From Fasciolopsis buskii (taxonomy: Eukaryota > Platyhelminthes > Trematoda > Plagiorchiida > Fasciolidae), in NCBI GenBank assembly GCA_008360955.1, contig LUCM01000776.1, forward strand, positions 124,001-188,000: a DNA stretch of 64,000 bases, written 5' to 3'. Positions 1-13,433 of the stretch are shown piece by piece; position 1 is the stretch's first letter, and each line of letters starts with the position of its first letter. A program made the translations under genes and the position numbers. Below the pieces are notes generated by a model. That model was given only the letters and a program-made list of their open reading frames with translations, was not told the origin of the DNA and did no database searches.

Positions 1-713
1 CAGGTTGACATGACCGTGTGATTTACTAAGGTTTATTCACAGAAACACATATTCCGAGCTGTTCAGCCGATTCTTTTTCATCCTGTCTTGAAGTTGGCAC
101 AAGTTGACGTTTGTTCTGCTTGAAACTGGTAATTAGCGAACTTACTGTGCGCAAAAGCAAAACTGTTCATTCCTTTTTTGTTTATATTAAGTGTCGTTCG
201 GGATGGTTGCAAAAACCATTTTCCCCGCCGGTTGTTTTTAGATCCTGTGAAGCAGAAGTAAACATCGTCGGCGGCCGCCATGGTGCACCAAATAACTAAT
301 CAGTTTGTTCGTCACCATTTTGCCATTCATTCATACATGCCTGCACACAGGCATGCACGCACACAGACACATCCACGTTTTCCTGGGAATTCTGGTTGAC
401 TCAGGGTTGATAACTTGCTTTAGGGCTTGGTTTCTTCAAAATCCAATCACAGAGTCCTAAAGATTTATGGCATACTTTGATGCACATATTCAGTTCTGTT
501 TTTCCGTTTCACAGGGAACCGTGTTCTAAATCAAATATTAAATGAAGCGGAATGCCACGGTTATGGTTAAGTTGGAACAGATAAGCTTTATCTGGAATCC
601 TGAACATTTATTTACCTTCTAATTCAGTGTTTCGCTTTGAATGACCTTTATTGCTTCAATCGCGCGTCCTCTTATTTTATTTTTCACCTTTTTCTGCTAC
701 TTATTCGGCGTAC

Positions 714-750
714 CTACTATTATTACTACTGTCATTATTATTATTGTTAT
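714..750 (+). repeat. Imperfect (TAT/TAC)n microsatellite
   Basis: Interrupted ATT/ACT trinucleotide units. Confidence 0.7.
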
Positions 751-1924
751 ATCAAGAAGCAGACTGTGGGGGATTGTTGGGGAAAGCTTTTAGGCGCACA
801 ATGTATCCGTGATCATCTCACCACATCTCGCCGTGCCTGCTATAGTCACGCTGATTGCTTTCGCAGTCAAGAGAAAGGCAAATCAAACAATTAGATTGGG
901 AACGCTATTCATCGATAAGGGTGGAATGTTTGTCACCACGATGGGGATAGAAAGGCAAGGGCTTACGTTGTTTGCTCGATGCCCGATTAGATTACGAGGT
1001 GATAGTGGTCCTGCGTTTTTGAGTAATCATGTGTCATTGCTGCGGCAGGTGACCTCAAAGGTCGATTAGAACAGTTTGACTTGACCTATGGGGCAAGTAT
1101 TGGGGTTGCTCGGATGCCAGTTATCAGCTGAGCCTAGTAGTAGGGCCCTAACGTCAGACTTCGCGCGCTTGCTTTGTCCAGCAAACAAAATAGTAAACTT
1201 CCTATCCCCGCCTTGGTAGCTAACATTCCAGGCCTTACTTCTGCCTAGGGCTTGGCATCTAATCAGTTGATGTTTCTTTCTTTTCACCATAAAGGCAATC
1301 TCCGTGATCTTGATAGACACAATGTAAAGAGGTAGTAGGTTGGAGGCGGACGCACTGTCCAAATTGACGTCTTTGGCCCCGGAATGCAATTCCTATGGGG
1401 GAAGAAACGACTCCTTTTTATGGCAACGAATGGAAAGTGAACAGTCTTGAGAAAATTCGAGTGAAGCGTCTCGATATTCACCAGTTATCAATCATTCCGC
1501 CTAATCCAATACAGTGGAATTGACATGAAGATGCTGCGCGGACTCAAATTCCTGTAAATTGGATCATTTTACTTCCATTGCAGTCACGTAGAGCAGGAAA
1601 ATATGGTGTGCTGGTTTGCGCCGTAGTAATTAAGGCAAAAACATTGGTTCGTTAATTACCGATCAAACTTTCCCCTGGTGCGACCTATGGTAGCTGAATG
1701 AATGATGAGCTGCAACGAAGACAAGGAGTTTGGATTTGACTGTCAACAACAACGGCCAACCCTTTGGATTACCAAAGTAGACCGCCTTCATGTGGATTAC
1801 TCTGCTGTTACATCAGATCTCATGCATTCTCTACACAGTCATCCATCCATCTGCTACTGCCACGACTCAGTGTTTCTTTTCATACCTTTCTGTGATAAAA
1901 TGCATAGGATCGTCTAGTCGAGCA

Positions 1925-2000
1925 ACACAACCCAATACAATACAATATAATACAACAGTACAATACAATGCACCACAGTACAATGCACTACAGCACAATC
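1925..2000 (+). repeat. Degenerate ACAAT pentanucleotide array
   Basis: About 15 diverged units of ATACA/ACAAT and related pentamers in tandem, shifting toward TACAATGCACTACAGCACAAT at the right end. Confidence 0.7.
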
Positions 2001-4187
2001 TAATGGAAGTAATGATCACACAATTTTTCACACATATCAATCAACAGTGTGAAATAAATGTTACTAGTGATTGGCTGACTCGTAAGGAGATTGGTTCAGT
2101 GGAAACATGTTGATCCCATAACCCTAAGGTCCGTTGTCGAAGTCGCTCTCTGCTGCCTCATTTTAACCGCAGATAATCAAGCGGTTAACGTGACGCATGG
2201 TTGTAAATGCCGCTAGTTGGACTTTTCCACTCGTCCCCTCAGCGACATACTGCCCTTGAGTGACCGCTGACTTTCTCCTGAAATATTTTGACTGTGTTGC
2301 GCCGGAGACAGAAGACGAAGTGAAATTATCAGTGGTGCTGTTATGGTGAAAACTGTTAACTTCATTCCTTAACAAAACCGTGGAAATAAAAAGGGAGGAG
2401 TACACCCTAGTAGACTATATTTCTGCTGGTTAGGTATATAAAGACAACTTGAGAACCATAATTTCATACAAGAAAGCTACGGTATTTTAAGTTAAGGGTT
2501 CGAGTCTGTGGTAACCCAAAGGCTGGATGTTAATCTGATTTCGACCATCTGATAGTTTGCCGAAGGACGAATGGGTGCTAAGAAGCGATCAAAGTTTTAT
2601 CGCTCTATATGTTTGCTGTCTGACCGTTGGGCGCTTTCTGGCAGTGAGGTAAAGTTTTTGTTGTCTACACTGACCAATTAATTCATTTATCTTGTTCGAT
2701 AACAGTTACTATCGAACCTTAGGAATACAAGAATAACTGTGCACTCCAACGACAAACCAAAAACCTCGCCATTAAACGATATGATCTTGACCGTCTTACC
2801 TGAACCCGTAAAATGGCCCACCGCATGCGGCTAAAAATGTGGAACAAAAACCTCAAATTTTTGACTACGGTGATCAGCAGATATTTGACGGAATTCTTCT
2901 TGATAATTTTTTGCTGATGAACGATCTACGGACAGGGCAAGAGTGAACAAATATGAAGATTCTCGGATAGACTGCTAGTTGAACCAACTCGAACAGATGC
3001 AACGCGAATGAAAGACATATTGTTAGAAAAGTTACGAAAACCTTTTCGAAAACCACATAACAAAAGCCAACATTTTATTATCGAAATCCAGTAGATGACA
3101 ACGAAAATAATTTGATAAGTGAATTAGGTACGAAAAAACAGATGTGAGCTACTCCCTAAAGCGGTAATGACTTGTTAATCAACTTTTTATATATTTTCTT
3201 ACCCGGTTCCATGCTCAGCATTTTGTTGGGAAAGCATACAGACAGCCTCGCCATAAGGGGTCTGGAAAGACTGAATAATTCCAGTCTGTGAAGTAGGATA
3301 AGGCTAGGGGATAAAGCAAAGTGCAAATGAATAGTCTAGGAAAGCACACAATGTTGATTTCGTCGATACACATAAAGAACTGCATATGGAATGAACATGG
3401 AGGGCCACCAGTCACCTTCGTGAGCACACCGAATGGGGTCGTCAAGAGGATTTATAGAGGAACAAACGTTTAATTGTAGCTCAGCATACCAGTCTGAGAC
3501 CTGTGGAAACTAAAGTAATGGACGCTGACCAGTTCATAGCAAAGGAATTACGTTTTGGATATTGGAATGTCTCCAACAGTCCAGAATGAGACATTAACTT
3601 AGCAATGTTTTGAAAAGAGAAATAAATGCATCAGCTGTCGTCGTAGCATCGTGATTTTGTGTAGATAAAGTTGTCATGCCAGTAACCGGATTTATGGTTA
3701 TTTTATCTGCTCAAAGGGGCTTAAGCACTTCCTCGTTGGAAGGAGTACCTTGCACGTCAAAATCAGGGACAAATGTAGTCGGAATAATATTACATGAAGT
3801 TATGTCTAACCGTGACTAATTGAAAGAAAAACCCAGAAATATCGGAGGAAATTATCAACCTAATGAACTCCCTTGGTAAGCGGTTCCAGCTGTACTTGAG
3901 TCACTGCGAATTACAACTCGAACACTAGTAATAAATTCTCAGGTACTACAAATCGGCCGTTTCGTGGCATCAGGCTTGTTTTTTACCGGACCTAGCCTAG
4001 GGTAAAACAAACGTAAATTTTCGGGCCATGCACTTAGCAAACAGGCATTTCATCTGTGAATTACGTGATCCCTTAACTGACAAAGCAACCAAGTAGGAAT
4101 TCCCTTGGTAGTTGTAACTTCAGCAAGTTTTGTACAATTCAGGTTATAGCTACTAAAGTGCTGTTAGATGCCGCTAATTAACGCAAC

Positions 4188-4203
4188 ATATATATATATA
4201 TAT
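4188..4203 (+). repeat. (AT)8 microsatellite
   Basis: A perfect AT dinucleotide run of 16 bases. Confidence 0.9.
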
Positions 4204-4474
4204 GTATGTTCACTTCTGACTTATCAAAGTCTTCTGTATAACCATATTGTTCGGTTTCCAATCAGCTACTGTCCTTTTCACTTTCTATTGAGTCGTTTTT
4301 ATTAAGGTTTCTTATCTGAGCTTGATCCGTTCGAGTGATACATACATCCACACAAGTGACCTGTTAGTTGACTCAGCTCGAGTTCGACAAACATGCGGAA
4401 CCAGTAATAGAACGCTCGCGCGCGGATTTTTTCGTCTGCTCTTCGATCTGTGGAACTCAGCTGGGCAGAGCTCA

Positions 4475-4535
4475 CCAGATATAGATGCAGGGGCTTCGTT
4501 CGTGTTTGGGTTCGAGTCCCGCGAGGGGCAAAGAA
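4475..4535 (+). repeat. tRNA-like fragment
   Basis: GGGTTCGAGTCCCGCGAGG (4508-4526) is a good RNA polymerase III B box with a tRNA T-arm-like flank. No convincing A box or cloverleaf precedes it, so this is more likely a relic of a tRNA-derived element than a tRNA gene. Confidence 0.25.
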
Positions 4536-6336
4536 TTTTCACATTCAGATCAATTTTGCATTTGTCAAATCAACCAAACCTTGGTGCTGCTTGTCATCCC
4601 ATTGAAACTGTCCCAGACCTGGGACAACGGTCTCCCTCATCCTACAGAGTCACTCAGAAATTAATTGGTACGCAAGACAAGAAACATACCTGAGGACTGC
4701 TGGTTTCCACGGTTGGTAAAATCTAACACTTTACGCCTTGTCGGTAAATTCTCTCTGCAGTCCGGAATAATAAACGGAGTCCAGACTTCGTGCACCTTAG
4801 CAACCGATCACTTTAATGCACACATTCACCATCGGTTAAAATTCCAATTTGTCAGCAGCCTTCATTGCCTGGATTTGAAAGAACCTCAACCTTGAATTTG
4901 GAAGACAACCAAATCCACTAGTCCAAATGATTTAAAATCTGTTATTCAAACAAGAGGCCGACGCACGATGAACATTGGTAAGTTTAGTAATTATTATGTC
5001 AATGGAATGATATTTCACTCCTGACTGCTGGCCTTGTCTAACAATAGTTTAAATACCTAAACAAGTACATAATTCGACGGGACCAGGAAATACCGACGAA
5101 TAGTGTTACTTCCGTCAAAGGTAAAACTGGTCTGACGCTGTTTGCTGCGTCACTTTCGAAAAACCGTTATGAGTCACATAGTAACGAGCACATATTGACA
5201 TGCCAATCTAGATGTTCTACGATTAAGGCAGTGGGATTCATTGTGCAGTAAATTGCAGAATTCCTCAGTGAGTTTCGCAAATACTTTAGATGGGTTTTCC
5301 TGATTTTAAGTCAAACTTTACACAGCCCACATTTAATTAATTCTTTAAATAACATTTACTTCGGAGAAACATGTGATGCCCCAAGCTAGGTAGAGATGTT
5401 TTAGTCAGTTTCCGTGGTACACGGTTTGTTTTTCAACACGTACTGCTGATTTATCAGTGTTCCGCCTACTCTGATTCCTCAAAATTTCTTCTAGCTCGGT
5501 CTGCTTCCAAAGAGCCTGATCTTGGCGAAAAGTTCTCAGAAATGCAGAATTTTTCAGAATCTTGGGGGTGCGCTTTTGCAATGCTCGACAGGAGTGCAAT
5601 AAAGACAATGTCACCGATACCCCTACTCCCGATGTACGGTTTAATCTTGTGAAATTACTTTATGTTGCTTTGGAACACAACACATTTTATTCTTTGCGTA
5701 CTGATCTGTCCTGGACAATTAGGAAACTACAACAATTTTCTGGGCCGCAATCCGTCTTGTTCCTTTTTGTACAACAGTGCGTATTGCCTGCTAATATATG
5801 ATGTCATTCCATAAGTTTATGCCTCGTAGATAAAGACGCTTTCATCACTTGAACGTCGTTAGTCTTGTCTTCAGTGAGACTCCAGATTGTCTTGTTTTGT
5901 TTGACACCACAAAACAACATTTATAGTGCTTGGACTGAATCCCTTTTTATACTTCACACTCGATGCATCTTCATCTCTGTTTTAGTCAGTCTCACACGCC
6001 AACCTTAGCCAGGCATAAACTTCGACACACGTTTTCTCTGCACATGACTTCAGCTATTCCGCAGTTAACATATTTCAACGAAGCGAGGCCACTTTTCCGG
6101 CTGCCATCTTGTTTTGCTGTTTAAGTCATTATTTTTGCGGTAGTTTTATGCGTAGAAAAGTGAGAGCTATATTAAATTCGGAGTGCGGTGGATATATCGC
6201 TATTGTAGTTCGCCAAATTGCGTTACCATTTGGTAAGTTTCCCTTGTCGTCTTTCTCAATTATGGAGCTCCGGCTCACAATGTCTTCTCTTACCCGCACT
6301 GCAGATCGAAAAATCCGTTGTAGCACTCTCCGGGTA

Positions 6337-6403
6337 TACTACACTACTACTATTACCACTGTTACCAATACTACTACTACTACTACTGCTAATACCAGTA
6401 CTA
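6337..6403 (+). repeat. Interrupted (ACT)n microsatellite
   Basis: Two blocks of ACT units broken by ATTACCACTGTTACCAAT. The long Ser/Thr-repeat frames on either strand here derive from this repeat. Confidence 0.85.
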
Positions 6404-8780
6404 AAAGTAACAATAGCAATCCTCTGGCCTAATGCTACTGTCATTGGTAAATAGCAGTTTCGAGCAATGCAAAATAAGCATCTGAGGCGGCAAACCATGG
6501 GTATACGTTCTTTCTTATTTGCAACCCTGAGTTTGAGCTATATAACACCATTCCTGATTCCTGGACTGGGAGTACCGTACGAAAATGATATTTTTGCTAT
6601 GGCCGAGGAGCGAAATTAACGTTTCCAATGTAATAACTGGAATTCACTTCCTTAGTTGGAAAATACGAATGGGAGACTTTTATCCGGATTCAGCAGGAAG
6701 CAAAGCATAAAAGCCAAAAGTAAACTTACTAGTATGAATTGGTGCAGCTTATCAGAACATCTTTCAAAATACTAAAGAGATTCCGCCTGAAAACGAGAAC
6801 TGCCGACTTCTGAAAATTTATTCTTGTTTCCCTATCGCCTTGGGGCAAACAGAAATTCTTCGTCCATGGTAGGGCATGATGATTGCTCATCGTTGGTCTT
6901 GCATATGTCGCCAATGTTAAACACAAACTTGCAAGCAGACGTGTGTCTCGCTAGTTTCTACTACGCTTGGATGGTTTCCTACCGGGGTGAAGTGATCATC
7001 TGGTCAGTAGGGGGTCCCGACACCCAAAATTCTATTATGTAGGGAAGATGACATTCAAACGCGCCAACACACCAGAAATATTCACGCGTCTTTTATTTTG
7101 TCCCATCTGTTTACTCAGTTCCGCAACACTGCTAAACCGCTACCATGGTCAGTCGGTGTCCCCGAGCGTTGACAAGTGAGGCTGTTTCTGCGATCAACTT
7201 TGTAGACTCTAGGTGCATGAGTCATACCGATTTCTCACATGTTCCAAATGAATGAAAACGCTTATTTGTTTGCTTGCTCATGTGTGAGTTCATATTTGTG
7301 ACGAAAAAGGCTAGGGAGGTGGGGGTAAGGAGAAGAGATTTTTTTCGTAACTGGCCCGAATACAGATCTAGTGCAAACAGACGATGCATACATCGTCTAG
7401 ATGGGTGCTAGATGGCGCATTACTGTCCTATTCCATCTTCGAATTTGTTAATCAGCTGGCCGGTTTAGTTAGATTTGCCAGCGAATGAAGATGTCATTTT
7501 ACGGCTAGGGATTATTTGTCCTAACTTCTTGTCTCTCTACATGTCAGGCAAATCTGTACGAGTTAAGTTAGCAATCGGAGTAAAGGGTCAGAGGCGAACG
7601 GTTAATCAAACATGGACTGTCATGTGATCTCAAGAAAAACCGCACGTTCTGCAGTTAGATGTTTGAAAAATTCTCACGACAGACTACGGAAGAGATGCCA
7701 CAAAGAACGGATAAGAGGATTTGTGTTCAGCTATTCCAACTTAGTTTCAGTAAGTTTGGGGTTTTTGTTATTTTTTCCGACTAAGCGATCCAGATTCCAT
7801 AACTATTTTTCGGGTTATTTGAGCGAAACGCAGAATGCAACATGTCGAGTCTGAATCACAGACGAGTCCAGAAAAAACTGCGAAACTATTAGTGCAAACA
7901 GTGTTGAGATAAAATAAAGCGCATGCCGCAGCAGTAGTCGAGAAAGGAAAGGAAGCATGAGGTCGGATTTAGCGGTCCGACAAAAGTTCACGTTAAAAAC
8001 CCACGGGACAATGAGTGAATAAAACAAAGTGTGTAGTCCAGGGGCACATTGGTGTGATGAGAGCGATCATCCAATATACCAGACGGTGGAATCTTGAGAA
8101 ATAAATCGACGCTACTCGCGAAACCGGAAGGAGACAATAATGTCAGTGGGTGGATTTTCACATGTGCGTCTCTGAGTGACTTTAAAGTTTTCTCAAAATG
8201 CTTTGTCATCGTAACTTTCTGCTGGCCACTGAAATACGAAGAAGTGCTACAAAACGGTAGCGCAGTTGTTGGGAAATCATAAGTTGTCATAATAATCCAT
8301 TGGATCCTAATAGCCATTCAGTTTCTTCTCCGAACGAAGGATTACGAATGTGACGAAATAATTCCGTTTATTAGTAGCCGGTGAGCATGTAATAGTAAAT
8401 CAGTACAAAACAGCTAGACTGGGACTATCATGAATTCAACGCGTGAAACACGGAGTTTGTCGTGCGAGCTATACGTTGTACCCAGTTGAAACCGTTCAAA
8501 TTTGCTTTTGTTACACGATACAGGGTCGAATCTTCAGAACTGACTAGGACTCACAAATGCATGTTCTTGTCAAAATATCTGTGCTTTTGGTAGGCCGGCC
8601 GACTAATTTTAACCAGGTTCGTCAGATTTTGTAAGATGGACTGAAAATTCTGCGACAAAGGCTACGTGGTCTGAATGAAATCTTTGAATCTGAATTTTCT
8701 GGACAAATCAGAAGAGTGTACACGCATTACACCTCTAAAGCGAAAGTTGACCGTCTCAACGGTAATCATTCTGACTGAAA

Positions 8781-8817
8781 GTGTGTGTGTAGTAGTAGCA
8801 GCAGTAGTAGTAGTAGT
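8781..8817 (+). repeat. Compound (GT)5(AGT)n microsatellite
   Basis: Five GT units run directly into AGT/AGC trinucleotide units. Confidence 0.85.
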
Positions 8818-9429
8818 TGCGCCTCCGTTTAATCGACTCAAAAACTCGTTGCTCCGTTGGCAGATTGAACGAGAAAAACCTGCTGGTTGTTTTATTTCGA
8901 ATGTCAACGACTGATAATTTAATGGGGCACCGTTGCAAAACCCGAATTCTGTGGACCGTTATTTTGACCAATAAAAAATTAGAATAAATCAGCTAATTCA
9001 CCAAGTACAAAACCGATGCGGTAACTCTGCCGTTTTGTGAGTCACGATTAGCTTATGCTATTCGACCCATTTTCGTCGAATCAAAGTGCATATGAATTGC
9101 CTTTGAAAACGTTTTTACTCTGTGGTATGTTTCGCGTTTTCTTTCATTTGATTTATCAAGCCGAATTATTGCCCGAAACAACCACCTTGAAACCGTGAGG
9201 GCACTGTACAACTGGTCCATCCCTGTTGGGAATAATCAGCAATGTCTATCCGTGATGACTGGACTAAGGGTGCTGCATGATAAACCGCCTGATAATCATC
9301 GTTAATCACCTAGGGCTGACAACTGTGAAGTAGCAAAGCTGTGTATGGTTGTTTATCTTGTGTTCGTATCCTAGGGGGAAGATGTACGTCACTTACAAAA
9401 TGCAGTGGTGTACAGGGATGTCTTAGGTT

Positions 9430-9722
9430 GTGCTGCTAGTGTCCGATCACTGTGCACTACCGGCCCATGGCCGTGCAAATCAGCAACGGATAGGTGCAAC
9501 ATCAAGTGGTAAACTTCAACAAACCGTCGAGAGCCTGCGCAGTGGCGTAACGGCTAAGGCGTCCGACTCAAAATCGTTCGCCCTTGTTCGGGTTCTCGTC
9601 CCAGTTTGGGCGCGGTTGGTATGAACTGCTGATGATTCCTAACAAGGATGAAACAGCTGTGCAGTGCTTCCATGGTTTCTTAATGGTGAGGTGACTGATG
9701 ATGTCACATGCTGAATTATTTC
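9430..9722 (+). repeat. tRNA-Leu-like SINE with hammerhead core, copy 1
   Basis: The best-preserved copy of a dispersed short element. Its middle resembles a tRNA-Leu(CAA)-type gene: an A box (TGGCGTAACGG, 9543-9553), an anticodon-loop-like CTCAAAA (9567-9573) and a B box (GGTTCTCGTCC, 9591-9601). A hammerhead-ribozyme-like core follows at 9624-9667, and then a tail containing GATGTCACATGCTGA (9700-9714). Upstream it shares GGCCGTGCAAATCAG (9469-9483) and CAACAAACCGTCGAGAGCC (9518-9536) with the inverted copy at 13434-13710. It is probably transcribed by RNA polymerase III and moved by another element's machinery (inference from SINE biology). Confidence 0.75.
9624..9667 (+). ncRNA. Hammerhead ribozyme-like core (type I), decayed
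   Basis: The conserved order of a type I hammerhead is present. Stem I strand ACTG is at 9625-9628 and CTGATGA at 9629-9635. Stem II is TTCC/GGAT (9636-9639 with 9646-9649) around a six-base loop. GAAA is at 9650-9653. A two-base-pair stem III (AC/GT) is closed by AGCT (9655-9658). The stem I return strand CAGT (9662-9665) pairs fully with ACTG. Two defects suggest it is inactive: the base at the cleavage position (9661) is G where A, C or U is needed, and the stem II pair next to the core is T-T. The core closely resembles the schistosome S-alpha hammerheads (established family, comparison from memory). Confidence 0.5.
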
Positions 9723-12700
9723 AAGAAAACATTCAATCTCTTACTACTAACGCATATGAAAACAACTAAGAGAACGATGTCAGTTGAATTTTATCACTAT
9801 TTCAATTGAATGAGTTATTAAGTTTTATGATACTTTGTCGCCAGCCGACAAAATTCAGGGTCCAAGTCAGGAACCAGTTTCAAAAGAGGATCCGACACTA
9901 GTACTCGGACGATGGGCATAGCAAAGGGAATTTCAACTGGACTTTAGGTGCAAATGTTTGCTGAGAGCACGCTGAGATCAAAGGTCGGTGAAAGCCAAAC
10001 AGCTGCTTGGTGAACCTAGTGACAAAGCATTTTTGTAAAAATCTCTGCTTCATAGCTTGAGTGATGCATAATTCTGTCAGGGAGAAACAACAACTCCGGA
10101 GTTTCCAGTAAAAGGTCAAATAGGATCCTCTTATTGTTTATCACTTATTTACTTTGAGGATGGGAAATAAGTCATTAATCAACCATTATTTGAAGGTTAA
10201 ATTTCTAAATGAATGAAAGCTTTTTCAAACGACTTCTCGGTTTCCAGAGCTGTTGATTAACGTCTTTCGTGGACTGTTGTGTTCTTCTCAGCTGTATAGA
10301 GATTATTCTAAGCAGTTCCGTCTACTTGGTATTTACAACCGTTAACTAGTTATTTGAAGAACTGAAATCCGAAGTTTTCAGTTCTCCTCAGTTCTGCCCA
10401 TTTGTGATCGCCAAAGGGTAGAGTGGGGGTAAACTACACCAAATGTCAAGGCTGAATTTCGTTCAATCATAAATAAGTGCCCGGTGTCCGATTTACCACA
10501 TTTTGTATATTGGTTTGTTAAATCTGGCGCATTATAGAGTTAAAAATTACCATGGATCGTCCAGTAGTGCTGGGTTTGATGCTCTCGTAAAGAGTCTGCC
10601 TCTGTACCAGGTAGCTGCACTTACCCTCTATTCAAATCGGTCTATGTTTTGTCAGGTGTGTTTCTATGTAAGTGTATCCAGTTTGTGTAAAAACTTTTTC
10701 TGTTTTTCTAGTGTTTATCTGCATCCATCTTGAATCTTATTTCGGAACACTGAAGATTCTGGAATCTTCCCCGCAAAAATCTCTAATTTCCACCATTTCT
10801 GCACCTACGAATCTTATGATATGCCAGTTGTAGAAACACCACCTTCTATTCAAAATCTTTTTTTGAAACCAGTTTATCGTAAAAAGATTGTATACGACAA
10901 AAGTTCTGGGCACTTGGCATGTGAATGGGTGAAATCGGTTTGAGATCTTACGCTATAGCCGGTCTGTTTTAATAACTGAGCGCATCTTTTCAGCACATTA
11001 GTCACAGGATTCGGATGAGTGTTCCTCTCATCTCGGTTCATTACAGTTACTCGTCCAGTCACCGACCGCTCTACCATGGCTTCTAGGCATAATCGAAAGA
11101 CAAGAAATTTCCGCCTTGAGATTCGGACTGCAAGCTGCCCGTGCTGCGACCTTGATTCTACGGAAAAGCAAGAAATTTCTCGGTACTTGGGAGCTAGATA
11201 TCGCTGAGCTGTCTTATCGAAATATGCCATCCGATGGGGGGTTTCATTAGTAGTGTGCACTTATCTGGATATCAAGCAAAACGGTCAGTTGATTTAACCC
11301 ATAACCTTAAGAATCTTGCCCAACCAATAATGGGCTTCTGCTAATCATGTCTTGACTGACATACCCACTGTCTTTCTTCACTTCATATCACTAGTAATCC
11401 TACATATCTGGGCCATCACAGGTAAGTTCTTTTCTAATTTGCCTGTTCAACTCAAATGAATTTGGGCCACAGACAAACGGATTGCTATTTGCAGGTGAGT
11501 AATAATAGCCTAACTTCTTGTTCTCTTGTATTCAATCCAAGGTGTAGATGAGCGAGATCATCATAAGGCTCCAGTGAGGACGTCTACTCCCGAGTTTGGC
11601 TGTTAGGTTTGAGGCAGAACATGTGCCGTCTCAGGCCAGACGAATTAACTCGAGTCCACCTTGCAGTGAGAGCTTCTCAGGAAATCCCACACTTCTCAAT
11701 GATTTTGAAGATCTGTGTTGGTTGCACATCAAATTACTTGGCATTTAGATCGCGAATGTTCCGTCATCGATCGATGTGACGTTAACAGTAAATATTGCAG
11801 TTACCGGCAATTATGTAGAAATTGCGCTACTTTCGATAAAATCTACCTCTCTGGAACTCGGTGGATCGCCTCAGCTGATGCATAGTAGTCCGAATGATAA
11901 GGAGGTAGAAATCCCTCAGTGTTTTTTTGTTTGTGTGTGTTTGTGTGTGTGAATGAGGACAGCAATGAGCAGACAATCAAGACGATAAGGTTCACTCCAC
12001 AGATCATGCTACACGACCCCTGGTTTGCGCGGTGTAAGCCTGCAACCGTTATGAAAAGCGTCCTAAAATTAACTCGGCATTGTGCTGTTAGGTCATTAGA
12101 ACCAGAGTCTTCTAAAGAATATCTGGCCCGAGGGGCACCGAGGTGCTCCAAAGTCATTGAACATGGTGTGGTTTGTAGGTCTGTAAATTGGTTTGGCTGT
12201 ATAAATTTTCATGAGCTATGACACCCAATAGCTTTCGGCTTTTTTCAATTCTGTACTTTCGGTTCGATCAAGCAACTCCCCAGTGGGGTGGTATGCTCCA
12301 CAGTGGCAATGGTTCTTGATGAAGTTCGCACGGACCATATGCTAGGAACATAGAAAATCTTGTCACAAACTACTTCACATTTTTTTGTTCCAGTTGGCTA
12401 CAGAACAAAACTTTTAAATTAAATTCGGTTGACTGACTATTCTCAGAGGTTGGTGCGATTTATAGTTCTTAAAGAAAATCTGAATGTCCAAACCACGAAA
12501 ACTTAGGGCACGAATACTTTTGCCACGTTTGCTATTAGCAAGCAGTGGTCAGTTTCCCGTCTCATCAGTTCATAGATCTATAATCGGATATATATGGTTT
12601 TCGGATTTTTCATAATTTTTCTGCAACCAAATTTGTACACATTGGGAATTAAATGTCCACAAATTTATACTCGTTGAAGAGAAAATTTGCAAAACGGATT

Positions 12701-13433
12701 GCCTGTATTGTTCACTAGTCATTCACCTAGTCATGTTTGTTATCATTATTTGCCGTTATTACAAACATTGTAATGTACCATTGCTTTTGAGGCCGTCTAA
12801 TCTGTGAGGCCTTAGGAACTTAATTCCATGATGCCAAGATACCTAAAAACGGGAGAATAAACAGTCGGACTTTAAAACCCGTTTCTTGCGTAGGCAAAGT
12901 GAAGCAGGTCAGTTGTCAAATTCCAGAAAACACCTGAAAGGGGAAATTCAGCTTGTTTGCGTCAAATGTCTTCCACTGTCAAATATCCATAAACGGAATC
13001 TTCTCGGCACTCCTGCTATTTTTTTCAGGTGACAGGATAATTTAGTTATTTGAATGTTTCCTTTCGAAGAAGATATGTAACCCGGAAGTTTTGTTTTTGT
13101 CGTCTTACTCAATTTGGATAGAATTTTAGGTTGATTTTTGTCATAATCGCGGGATGCGTTGCCATTGCAGCATTTTTTAGTCTCCTCGTCAATCACTTCG
13201 GATTTTGTTTCCTGATTTATCGGAGTGTTGCATTGTTATTTAGACCACTTATCTCTTCGGACATGGAGAAATAAGAGATCTACCAAAACGGAAGAGTAAA
13301 CGATGGGAAGTCTCTTCGCAGGATTAATAGAAATCAGTTATGTATGGACTTGGAGAGAATGTGCGTAATATGGCAGCGGGAAGCGCGAACAGGGCATTCA
13401 TTTCGGCTAACAAATCGATAGCTTTCAGATTAC
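9723..13433. other. Non-coding, no assignable gene
   Basis: This holds a TG repeat at 11921 and unremarkable AT-leaning sequence. The overlapping frames at 10874-11260 lack any domain. Confidence 0.6.
11921..11952 (+). repeat. TG-rich simple repeat
   Basis: A T run followed by two (TG)n blocks. Confidence 0.75.

Larger units (their letters stand above)
1..9429. other. Non-coding, no assignable gene
   Basis: Only short frames without recognisable domains are present. Apart from the microsatellites and the tRNA-like fragment at 4475, nothing identifiable is seen. Confidence 0.6.

Noticed and set aside
6256..6498. Ser-rich minus-strand frame and Thr-rich plus-strand frame
   Set aside because: Both are translations of the ACT microsatellite.
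10874..11260. 128-codon minus-strand frame
   Set aside because: Short AAGAAATTTC duplications lie inside it, and no family pattern is present. It may be part of an unidentified repeat.
12552..12575. CTGATGAG followed by GGGAAAC on the minus strand, a possible hammerhead
   Set aside because: There is no room for stem II between the two core boxes, and the stems do not pair.
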